Below are positions 55,095-64,000 of a stretch of DNA of 64,000 nucleotides, one piece after another. Under the pieces are notes generated by a model. The model was not told the origin of the DNA. It saw nothing but the letters and a program-made list of their open reading frames with translations, and did no database searches. The stretch is from Nigrospora sphaerica (Eukaryota; Ascomycota; Sordariomycetes; Amphisphaeriales; Apiosporaceae): positions 124,001 to 188,000 of the forward strand of contig JAGVVL010000002.1 in assembly GCA_018287875.1 (NCBI GenBank), in the 5' to 3' direction. Numbering within the stretch: position 1 is the stretch's first letter; each line of letters starts with the position of its first letter. Made by a program: the position numbers and the translations under genes.

Positions 55095-56968
55095 ATGTCG
55101 GCCTCCAAATACAGTGAAAAGGGCCCGCCTCCCGCGTCCATCACACCCGACTCGAGCCGGCCCAGTGCCGACGATTTCACTGTTGGTGTTGCTGTGCCAA
55201 CGACGGCCGGCTCTCAGGCCTTGCATCGAAAGCTCCGAGGCAAGGAAGTCCAGCTCTTCGCCATTGGCGGAGCCATTGGCACATGTACGTAGATGTTTCC
55301 AGTTTCCCTCTTTAGACGGCCCCGTAGTTGACACGGGAAAAACACGGCCAGCCCTCTATGTGCAGATGGGATCGGCGCTTCCCAAAGGCGGCCCCGCCGG
55401 TCTCTTCATCGGCTTCATCATCTGGGCCGCCATAATGTGGGCCGTCAATGAATGCTTCGCTGAGATGGTGACGTACCTCCCCGTGCCATCGCCCTTTGTT
55501 CGCTTCGCGAGCGATTGGGTTGACGAGGCCATGGGCTTCGCCATGGCATGGAACTTCTTCCTCAACATGGCCTTTCTCGTCCCATTCGAGATCGTGGCCA
55601 TGAACATCATGTTCACCTTTTGGACTGACAAGATCCCCGTCGAGGCCATCATCGTCGCCATGATCGTCCTCTATGCCGTCTTGAACCTCATTAGTGTCCG
55701 CACCTTTGGCATCTCCGAGTTTTACTTGTCCATTTTCAAGGTCTTCCTCATGGTAGGCCTGTTCTTCTTCACGCTTGTCACCATGTCGGGCGGCAACCCG
55801 CTGCACGACGCCTACGGGTTTCGGTACTGGCAAGACCCTGGCGCCTTGGTGGAACGGATTACACCGGGCGACTTGGGCAGATTTCTGGGTATATATTCGT
55901 GCATCTACCAAGCCAGCTTTTCGTACGTACTCCCACCGAGCCGAGCGTGACGCACGTCAGCATCCTCGGACGCAGGAGATTGACATACGCGTCCAGTATC
56001 ACGGGCCCAGAATACATATCCATTGTCGCGGCCGAAACCGAAAACCCGCGTGAGGTGCTTCCGCCGGCCTACCGATCGTTCGCCTGGAGGCTCTTGGTGT
56101 TCTTTGCGGGGTCGGCGCTTTGCATGGGCATCGTCATTCCTCATAACGACTCCACCTTACTGGCCATTTTGGGTGGTGAAGCTGGTGGCAGCGGCACCGG
56201 CGCTGCATCGTGAGTATTCTCTTTTACGGCCGGGCAATAGGGATATACTGACAAGCACAACTGCGCAGGCCCTACATCATCGCCATGAAGAGGTTGCAAA
56301 TTCCCTTTCTTCCCCACCTGGCCAATGCCCTCATCATGACGTCCATCTTCAGTGCCGGAAACGGGCTGCTCTTCTCGGCCACCCGTGTTCTCCACGGCAT
56401 GTCTCTGAACGGGTACGCGCCGGTGTTCCTCTCCAAATGCACCAAGACCGGCGTTCCCATCTTTGCCCTCCTGGTGGCTCTGTCCTTTTGCCTGCTCGCG
56501 TTTTTGCAGTCGAGCAGTTCGTCTGCCAAGGTGCTCAATTATCTCGTCGATTTGGTCACCTGTTGCCAACTGCTCAACTATGGCCTCACTGCCTTCACGT
56601 ACCGGCACTTCTTCTCCGCTCTGAAGAGGAACGGCGTGTCTCGCGACACGCTGCCGTACAAGGGGAGGTTTCAGCCGTACACCTCGTACGTCGCCATGGG
56701 GGGGACGTTGGTGATGGCCCTCACCGCTGGCTGGCAGCTCTTCTTGGACGGCGGATGGGATACCCTGTCTTTCTTCTTGAACTATGGTATGATTGGCTTC
56801 TTCATTGTGGCATTCATTGGATGGAAAGTCTTCCGGAAAACCAGCTACATCAGGCCCGGTAGGGCAGATATCACCTTGGGCGGCTTGAAGCAGGAGATTG
56901 ATGCATATGAGGATCTTTTGGAACCCAGACAACCCTCAAAAATCTCAAAATGGCTGGGATTTGAGTAG
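55095..56968 (+). CDS. amino-acid permease (APC superfamily) 2
   Basis: Four exons (55095-55284, 55352-55922, 55997-56209, 56269-56968) give exactly 558 codons, 557 residues, without frameshift. Introns are 67, 74 and 59 bp. It is a 12-helix permease of the fungal YAT family: LFAIGGAIGTSLYVQMG in the first helix, the FRYWQDPGA loop, TGPEYISIVAAETENPR and RVLHGMSLNG. It would take up amino acids at the plasma membrane. It belongs to a different subgroup from the permease at 28340-30447 (other loop sequences and intron positions). The start ATG at 55095 gives a 50-residue cytosolic N-terminus; the earlier ATG at 54969 is possible but less likely. Confidence 0.9.
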
Positions 56969-57311
56969 CACATTCTCTGTAAAAATCAATTCATTGGATG
57001 GCCTTCACTATAGGATGAGACCGGCTGCAATATACGGGGATGATTGCATACGTTTCGTAAAATTCAGGAAGAAGCCCGAATATTTCTAACGCTGTAGATA
57101 TCACCATCAGCTAGAGATTCGGAATCGAGAGGCTACAACACGTTTCCACGATTATACGATGCATTTTGAGGTTGCAGTCCCCTCCCGCCGAATGGAATCG
57201 TGCCCTCCTTGGGATTTACTGTCGGTTGCCGTCTCCTTGGCTGGTTGTGCATTTCTGAATTTTGGTCTAGGGATCTAAGGGAAGGGAAGCAGTCCGCAAC
57301 TGATGACTTGC
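56969..57311. other. spacer between permease 2 and the LINE
   Basis: 3' flank of permease 2, moderately AT-rich. No feature recognised. Confidence 0.5.
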
Positions 57312-57328
57312 GCCCGCCACATCAGTAT
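57312..57328. repeat. target-site duplication of the LINE, left copy
   Basis: GCCCGCCACATCAGTAT is repeated exactly at 61206-61222, on the other side of the element. Confidence 0.85.
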
Positions 57329-57346
57329 TATTATTATTATTATTAT
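57329..57346 (-). repeat. trinucleotide 3' tail of the LINE
   Basis: (TAT)6 on the plus strand, i.e. an (ATA)n tail on the element strand. Several fungal and insect LINEs end in short tandem repeats instead of poly(A). Confidence 0.75.
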
Positions 57347-57641
57347 TCTTACACCTAGCGACCTATCAAGGCCATGAGGACCCCCTACGCATCTCAGCCT
57401 AGGAAAACCGTTCCGGGCTGACGTCCGGCCGGGTGAAAAACCTAGGTTCCGCTGCGTCGTACCGCTTCTATCTACTCTTTGACCTGTCATACCGAGATCG
57501 GGCTCAGCGCGCCCGCTTCCTAGCTGATAAGTTGATTCGCCAGCTGGAACATGTCTAGCCTGCCCGAGCGGAGTAGCCATCTCGCGATAATTCCTGCTTT
57601 TCCTGGGGTGTCGAGCATCCTGTCCGTGTCTATCGGTCCTC

Positions 57642-60071
57642 CTAGAGCTTGGACGAGATGCTCTCGTCTTTCTCTCTCCCTTGGGCAGAAAACGAGGATA
57701 TGTCGGACGGTCTCCCTACCTTGACCGCAATCGCACCGTGGGCTGTCGAAGCCTGGGACCCTGCGTTTAAAGAGGAAGTCTCGCAGTCCGATCTTGCCAG
57801 TCCTTGCCTGGACGAGGATCGAGCTCTCCGCCTTGTGGAGCCCCTTATGGAGCTTAAGGACATGCTTGTCCGGAGGCTTTTAGTTATTGCTGGAGCTCGC
57901 GATGTCTGGTTTTGCCGCAGTGTTTGGCTTTGCTGCCATCTCTGGAGCCAGTCCCTCTCCTCGGCCTTGCTTGCCGACTCTCCGGCCAGCCACACGTCTA
58001 GCCATCTCTTACGGTCAGGGACTTCCGGGCCTATCCGTCTGCGCCGTCGAGTCGGCCTTGTTAGGATCCACCTAGCTGCCCTGTCGCATCTAGCTTGGAT
58101 AAGTGATGCGATACGCGGCTGTTGGAGCCTCTCTTCCGACGCCGCCACTCTTTTGTTAAGCCATGCGTCTAGGGGCGATACGTAGGCTTCTGTTTCTAGT
58201 GTCGTGGCTGCTGTCGCCTTGAAAGCCCCTGTGACCTTGCGGAGGCACTCGGTCTGGATATCGCCTAGTGTCTTAGCCCTGCTTTTCGAGATGTGGTGGT
58301 GCCATTCTGAGGCTCTATAGCCTATAGCAGACCGCACGACGGCTATGTAGACTTGGCGGGCTCGCTGGAGGGACGCACCCCATGTCGAGGCTGCTATGCG
58401 GTCCAGGGCATAGACCTGCGTTGCCATCTTCTTGGAGATCGACTGGATGTGGGTGTCCCAGCGGAGGCGTCTATCCACCTGGATGCCGAGGACGCGGCAG
58501 GAGTCTTCTGGCTTAATTTCGTGGCCTTCCAGGGCTATTTTCGTGTCCGGACCCTTCCGTCTTCGGGAGAAGTGGACCAAGTGGTATTTCTTAACTGCAA
58601 AGGTCATGCCATGGCTGACTGCCTATTCTTTGCAAACCCTGTGAGCGGCTTCTAGCCGCTTGCAGGTCTGCTCTGGGTCTAAGCCGAAGCCCACGAGGTT
58701 CGTGTTGTCTGCGAAAGCTATGGCAGCTATCCCTGGGACGGCGCGGAGAGCTTTATAAAGACCAGCTGTATAGAGGCAGAAGAGAATAGGTGACAGGGGC
58801 GAGCCTTGCGGAACGCCGGCTGGGACCGGGATCTCATCCGATTCCTGGCCATCGAATAACAGCGTTGTTGATCGGTTAGATAGGAAGCTTCGGATCCAGT
58901 TAATGGTCCATATAGGGACCCTTAACGCTCGTAGGTTAGCGAGGAGCCTTCCATGGTCGACGGAGTCGAAAGCTCCCGAGATATCCAGCGAGAGGAGGGT
59001 TGCTGTGCCCCCATACTTCCAGGCCGTACGAACTAGGTCCGTTAGTAGCCGCAGAGCAGTCTCCGTGGAACGACCTTTCCGGTTACCCATCTGTTCGTCT
59101 GGGAGGAGTCCGTTCTCTTCGGCAAAGCTGGCTAGCCGTTGCGCTAGCAGGCTCTCGATCGCCTTGCCCATGGTGTTGAGCAGGGCGATAGGTCTCCATC
59201 CGCCGGCTTGGTGGTACTCGCTCGGCTGCTTTCCTGGTTTCCGAAGGATAACGGTGACTGCTTTCCGGAACGCTCTAGGATAATATCCTATACGCCAGCA
59301 TGCCTCTGTTAAAGAGGCTAGAGCTCGGTAAAGTGGCTTTCCTAGACGCTTTAGGAATCCGTTCGGGAGCTGGTCCGGTCTAGGCGCTTTCCACTGTCCG
59401 GCCTTAGTAAGGACGTCCTGTACTTGCTCCGTTGTGACCTTGTAATCGATATTAAGAGGCGGTGCGAGCCGGTTTATTGTTCGGAAACCGGTCGGCGTAG
59501 CTTTAGGAGGAGGATAGAACCTTACGCGGAAGGCCTCTGCTTTCTCCTTGTGCGTCGTTGCTTCGCCTTGCGGTGTATAGAGCGTGGGGACGGCTGGGGG
59601 TAGCGGCGGCGCGGCCCCTTCAGTTCTGGCCTATCTTGCGATGCTCCAGACACCAGCTGGCTGGCTGGAGGCCTCGTGTAGCATGCTTCTCCAGGTCGAT
59701 GTTTTCGCTTCGCGGATTGCCTTCTTTTTCGATAGAGATGCTTGTCGGAGGGCTCGCCAGGCTGCGTCCGTTCTGTCGGAAAGCCATGTCCGCTGGGCTC
59801 TTCTCTCCTCTTCTATGAACTCCTTTATGTTGCGATTCCACCAGGCCTTGCCTCTCCCCTTAGAGCGACGGGGGGGTGCCGCGAGGTCGGCTATCCGGGT
59901 TAGCTCTTTGGTTAACATTTCGGTGTATCCGTCGATCTCTTCTGGTGTCTTAAGTAGCCCTGGCTGCGGTAGGTGTGCCGCTTCTGCCTTCGCTTGGTCG
60001 TAATCGGCTGTTTTCCAGCTGCGTCGCGGTCTATCCTGAGGATCGCTTCGAGTTCCGGCCACGCGTATCAC
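57642..60071 (-). pseudogene. LINE reverse-transcriptase ORF, interrupted
   Basis: In order along the minus strand: a linker segment between endonuclease and RT (60071-59631); a frame change near 59600-59630; then RT motifs (GWRPIALLN, LDISGAFDSVDHG, GVPQGSPLSPILF) and the catalytic box. The box reads FADN where FADD or YADD is expected, so the second aspartate is asparagine. A TAG at 58623-58625 breaks the frame after HRVCKE; the same frame continues in 58607-57642 with the post-RT thumb (FAVKKYHLVHFSRR). The TAG could come from TGG by a CpA to TpA change on the plus strand, the RIP signature. A Cys/His-like patch (CDCGQGRETVRH in another frame) lies near the end. Confidence 0.8.
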
Positions 60072-61205
60072 CTGTGGCCCCCTATCCCCCGGGTCTAGTT
60101 CTCTGCGCTTTCCATAGAAAGAGGTGGGGAATAGAAGGTTTGCACCTTAAGCAGCCCGCAAGGGCATATCCCTCTCTAGGACCACCGACATGCGCATCCG
60201 TCCTCTCGAGCCATAGCACGACCTCCTCGACCTGCAGCCTCCTAGGATAGCACCTACGCCAGCGACACTCCGACAGAGAAGATGCCCTTTGGCACAATCG
60301 AAGGCAGTCCGTCTCATCCTTGTCTCCAGGTCCCTGGGCTGGCCCAATCCAGCTGTTCATCCCCTTCCACGGCAAGTCCTCGAACCGGTTCCATCTCTAG
60401 TCGACCCTAGTGCGAGTAGGGGACGTAGGGGCTACCCTGTTCTTCTGCCGGTCCCGCGGTCGTCGTGCTATGCTACGGCCCACCGGTGTCCTAGGGTGGC
60501 GAGCCCTAGACCGGCTTCCCGTTGCTCGCCGCCATCTCTGCCGGCGAGCCGACCATGTCTTGCCGTAGGCCTTCGGTAAGGGGTACCACCACGCCGGCAT
60601 AGTACCCCGTAAGGCCTCGACTAACCTGCCCTGATCCACCATATGTTCGTCTCCGGAGCGGTGCGCTGTCACCCCGAAGGGCGACACGGGCGGCCAGCCG
60701 TAGCCACTATTGCCTTAACGACTCCGTTCCTGTGCTCTTAATAACTTCCATTACTCCGTACGCACGCCCACTTAGGTATTCGTTCGATGCCCTCGCGGCT
60801 GTTCACTGCAAGCCGTCTCAGAGCTCGGCAGGGCCGAGGGTGTCCTGTCGTCGCCTCGAGAACCGAGTCGACGTCGGATGGTTTTTTTACCCAAATCCCT
60901 CTATAGAGACGAGGGCCTTCGCTGCGCGGCTGATTTGTCGTCGATCCGGCGTCGCGCGGTGTCGATTTTCGAGGCAGCTTGCTGCGTTTGGCGGGGGCGA
61001 AAAATTTTCGGTCGTGCGACGCCCGAAAATCCCGCATCATAGACCGTCTCAGCACAACTCCGGTGCAGCGACACAGCGACGCAGTAATGGCGCCTCGCTG
61101 CACTTTCGTGCAGAATGCGTCTCTACATCGGCTCTCCCTCAGTCAATTGACCTAGGAAGATTTCCAGCCGGCGCCGCGGGGAGGCTGTAGAGTCCGACTT
61201 CGCCA

Positions 61206-61222
61206 GCCCGCCACATCAGTAT
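61206..61222. repeat. target-site duplication of the LINE, right copy
   Basis: Exact copy of 57312-57328. Confidence 0.85.
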
Positions 61223-61737
61223 GTATGGCATTAATGTTAAAGAGCATGACCCACTGATCACCAATAAGACACTTTATGGTATTTACAAGGGAAACTTCGA
61301 TATGCAGTACGATAACGATACATGCTGGTGCCACGAGCTACCGAGGGAGCTTTATCTTTGCGGGGATCGGGGCCTGCGTCAAGATTGAGCTTGCGGTCTG
61401 TCCGACGACGATAAGCATTCGCGGACAGCGGTAGCACAACCTCATGAACCCCACTTCTCCCCTCACTGGGTCTAGTACCTCATTCCGATAGAGTAGACTG
61501 TATCTACCGAGGCAGGGCGGCGTTTCTCCAACTGCAGGGCATGGCATGTCACACTGTCGGGATTGCCGAACCACCATCACACAGCAAAAGTTAGACTGAT
61601 AATCGGTAGGAAAGAAATCGTGAATGGCGATGCATAGCGTAAAAGGGGTGATGTCCCGTTCTTCTGGCCATTGCGAACTTGAGTCACCACCTCGTCGTCC
61701 CTCTCCTTTGAAACGCTGAGATTACCATTCAGCCAAC
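61223..61737. other. upstream region of P450 2
   Basis: 515 bp between the LINE insertion and the P450 start codon. It ends in a short ATTCAGCCAAC leader. The LINE therefore separates this promoter from its ancestral upstream DNA. Confidence 0.5.
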
Positions 61738-63516
61738 ATGTCAATGAGCGTCGATCACTTGATCGCGCCACTGTCGTACAATGAATTGCATGAGTCCGGA
61801 AATTTGGCCCTTGCCATCACAGCCATAGCTGTGGGTCTCGTGACATGGATCATCTACAATGTAGGTCTTGTACGCAGAACGATGGGTTGCGCGGCGATAC
61901 TGATGCTCGGGACAGGGAGCTTTCCGTACAGACATCCCTTTCATCAAGGGGTTACCGCAGATACCGGGCGCCGTGCCAGTATTTGGCCACCTGCTACAAC
62001 TAGGGGAGGACCATGCCAGCGTATGCGAGAAGTGGTGGCGCCAGTACAATCAGTCCGTCTACCAGATCAAGCTGGGAAACACGCGAGCTGTCGTCGTCAA
62101 CTCGTTCGAGGACTGCAAAAAGATGCTCCTGGGCAACCAGAACGCCGTCATTGACCGGCCGACCTTGTACACCTTTCACGGACTCATCAGCAGCACGCAG
62201 GGCTTCACCATCGGCTCCTCCCCGTGGGACGAGTCGTGCAAAAAGAAGCGCAAGGCGGCCGGTACGGCTCTGGGCCGGCCCGCCCTGCGCAACTACCACC
62301 CCATGTTCGACCTCGAGAGCTATTGCATCGTCCGGGACATGCAGCGAGACAGCCGGGGTGGCAGCGTGGAGATTAACGTGCGTCCTTACATCCAGCGCTA
62401 CGCGCTCAACACGACGCTCACGCTGTGCTACGGGATCCGCATGGATGCCGTCTACGACGAACTGTTGCGCGAGATCCTGCACGTCGGCTCAGCCATTTCA
62501 CTGCTCCGGAGTGCGTCGGAGAACCTGCAGGACTACGTGCCGCTGTTGCGGTACCTGCCCAACAACGAAAAGAACCGGCGATCGAAGGAACTGCGCGACC
62601 GGCGGGACGCCTACCTCAACCTGCTGCTGGACAAGGTGCGAGCCATGATCAAGAACGGCACGGACAAGCCCTGCATCTCAGCCGCCATCCTCAAGGACGA
62701 AGAGACGAAGCTGTCGGGGGTCGAGGTGTCGTCCATCTGCCTGTCGCTGGTGTCGGGCGGCTTTGAAACCATCCCGGGCACGCTGACGTCCTGCATCGGC
62801 TCGCTGTGCACGCCCGAGGGCCAGATCTGGCAAGACCGCGCCTACGCCGACATCAAGCGATACTACCCCAATCTTCGCGATGCCTGGGCCGCGAGCATCG
62901 AGCACGAGAAGGTGCCATACCTCAACGCCATCATCAAGGAGGCCGGCCGCTACTACACCGTCAGCGCCATGAGCCTGCCCCGCAAGACCGTCACCGAGGT
63001 GAATTGGAACGGGGCCGTGATCCCGGCCAAGACGATGATTCTGATCAACGCCCAGGCGGGCAACCATGGTAAGTGACGCAGCATGGTTTGTCGTGCGCCC
63101 CTCAGAGCTCTCGTCCCCTTCTGACGTACGGATGATCAGATATCGACCATTTCGGACAAGACGCCGCCAGGTTCGACCCCGAGCGATGGCTAAAGAGCGT
63201 GGACCCGCCCGCTGAGCGCGAGACGCCGGGCCTGGGCCACCTGAGCTTCGGCACGGGGTCGCGAGCCTGCTCGGGCCAGTTCATCGCCCAAAGGCTGCTG
63301 TACACGGCCTTGCTGCGCCTCCTGGCCTCGTACAAGATCGTCGCGAGCGAGGCGGCCCCGCCCAACACCGATTACGTCGACTACAACCAGTTCAAGTCGG
63401 CCCTCGTCGCCATTCCCCGTGACTTCAAGGCCCGCCTCGTCCCCCGCGACGGCGCCGTCACCGAGCAGTGTCTGCGCCTCGCCGAGGAACGCACCAGGGA
63501 CCATTACAAGGAGTAA
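61738..63516 (+). CDS. cytochrome P450 2, CYP504 (phenylacetate hydroxylase)-like
   Basis: Three exons (61738-61860, 61916-63068, 63140-63516) give exactly 551 codons, 550 residues, no frameshift. Introns of 55 and 71 bp have GTAGGT and GTAAGT donors. An N-terminal helix (LALAITAIAVGLVTWIIYN) precedes QIPGAVPVFGHLLQLGEDH. The segment EKWWRQYNQSVYQIKLGN and the region IDRPTLYTFHGLISSTQGFTIG recall CYP504 enzymes such as A. nidulans phenylacetate 2-hydroxylase, from family knowledge only. ExxR is KEAGR, then FDPERW and the heme loop FGTGSRACSG with Cys469. It would hydroxylate an aromatic acid early in phenylalanine or phenylacetate breakdown if the assignment is right. A second ATG at 61744 is an alternative start. 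Confidence 0.87.
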
Positions 63517-64000
63517 GTGGCGGACGTGGCCGAGTGCAGATGGAATTCCGCACGGCGAGAGCCACTACTTTGTCATAATAAACCCGGGCTGTTCACGTTG
63601 AACAGCTCTTGGCAAATGAGTAGCCCAGTACCGACAATATCGAGGACTGGGATGAATAGCAGAAAGTAACACGAGACAAGCCATGAATGCGGTCAATACT
63701 GTGTATAAAAACTATTAACTAACAATCACCCATCGTGAATCAGTTGAGACAGTTGCACGCATTTATTGTTATCAGCACATTTCCAGCCTGTGTATGCAAC
63801 GAGCGTTGCCTCCATGATTTGTAACCTACATTCTTTGCATGGTACCGATGTTTGGCGGGGTCGATCTCGGTGGTTCGGAAGGTGGCGTCTGTCAAGTTCT
63901 TCTATTTTAACACACTGCTGAAGCCGGAAAAACTTTTCGAAACCGACCCCACACAGCGATAACTTCACAACCACGACTCTATAAGCTACCGGATAGCCCG
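63517..64000. other. 3' flank of P450 2 to window end
   Basis: No gene is recognised. A short inverted pair AGCTGTTCAACGTGAACAGCCC (read minus) at about 63588-63608, matching CTGTTCACGTTGAACAG, could form a hairpin just after the P450 stop. Confidence 0.4.

Larger units (their letters stand above)
57329..61205 (-). mobile_element. non-LTR retrotransposon (LINE, Tad/I-like)
   Basis: The element is 3.9 kb, on the minus strand, flanked by a perfect 17-bp target duplication and ending in an (ATA)n tail, so both insertion ends are defined. It carries a reverse transcriptase with Tad-like features, but no convincing endonuclease domain or nucleocapsid ORF1 was found. Full Tad elements are about 7 kb, so it is likely 5'-truncated or internally deleted. 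The coding region has at least one frame change, one in-frame stop and a substituted catalytic residue. It is therefore inactive as it stands. The intact duplication says the insertion is not ancient. Confidence 0.85.

Noticed and set aside
56141..56932. 263-codon minus-strand open frame
   Set aside because: Antisense to permease 2 exons with no domain of its own.
1..64000. CRISPR array, bacterial operon or tRNA/rRNA genes
   Set aside because: No regularly spaced repeats of CRISPR type, no Shine-Dalgarno-led operons and no tRNA cloverleaf were recognised by eye; a tRNAscan run would be needed to exclude tRNAs fully.

Overview
This window looks like an accessory, gene-poor stretch of a filamentous ascomycete genome (Pezizomycotina, probably a sordariomycete; the species cannot be told from sequence alone). 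The evidence is eukaryotic: many 48-125 bp introns with GTRNGT donors, CTRAC-like branch sites and YAG acceptors; two PTH11-like seven-helix proteins; fungal permeases, P450s and secreted proteins; a chromodomain Gypsy element; a LINE; and an AT-rich tract that looks RIP-mutated. No RNA gene, CRISPR array or backbone PKS/NRPS gene was recognised.

Layout. 1-2446: AT-rich repeat island with a 10-bp minisatellite and an 18-bp inverted repeat. 2447-8299: Gypsy chromovirus with two indistinguishable 289-bp LTRs and a GGGAG target duplication, but broken ORFs. 8.7-16.9 kb: small secreted protein, F-box/LRR protein, secreted Cys-rich protein, GMC oxidoreductase. 18.9-23.6 kb: Baeyer-Villiger-type monooxygenase divergent from a PTH11-like protein. 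25.4-30.4 kb: secreted Lys/Cys-rich protein, ankyrin protein, amino-acid permease. 33-43 kb: aldo/keto reductase with a long N-terminal extension, class 3 lipase, second PTH11-like protein, fatty-acid alpha-dioxygenase. 43.5-50.7 kb: small secreted protein, chloroperoxidase-like gene, membrane-anchored fucose-lectin-like protein, an M20 peptidase relic and an Mpv17/PMP22 protein. 51-57 kb: P450 divergent from a class II aldolase/adducin-type gene, then a second amino-acid permease. 57.3-61.2 kb: LINE insertion (minus strand) with 17-bp target duplication. 61.7-63.5 kb: a CYP504-like P450.

How the genes may work together. Seven oxidoreductases (GMC, BVMO, AKR, alpha-dioxygenase, chloroperoxidase-like, two P450s) sit with two amino-acid permeases, a lipase and two predicted surface receptors. 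This fits uptake and oxidative modification or catabolism of external lipids, aromatics and amino acids, and host or substrate sensing, but no single pathway is demonstrated. Four secreted small or Cys-containing proteins are effector-like candidates only.

Important caution. Nearly every frameshift in this window, in transposon and host genes alike, falls at a mononucleotide run and is explained by one base too few or too many. I therefore suspect consensus errors in the assembly rather than widespread pseudogenes. Exon structures given here come from reading splice signals and frame continuity by eye; in several genes the summed exon lengths restore an exact multiple of three.
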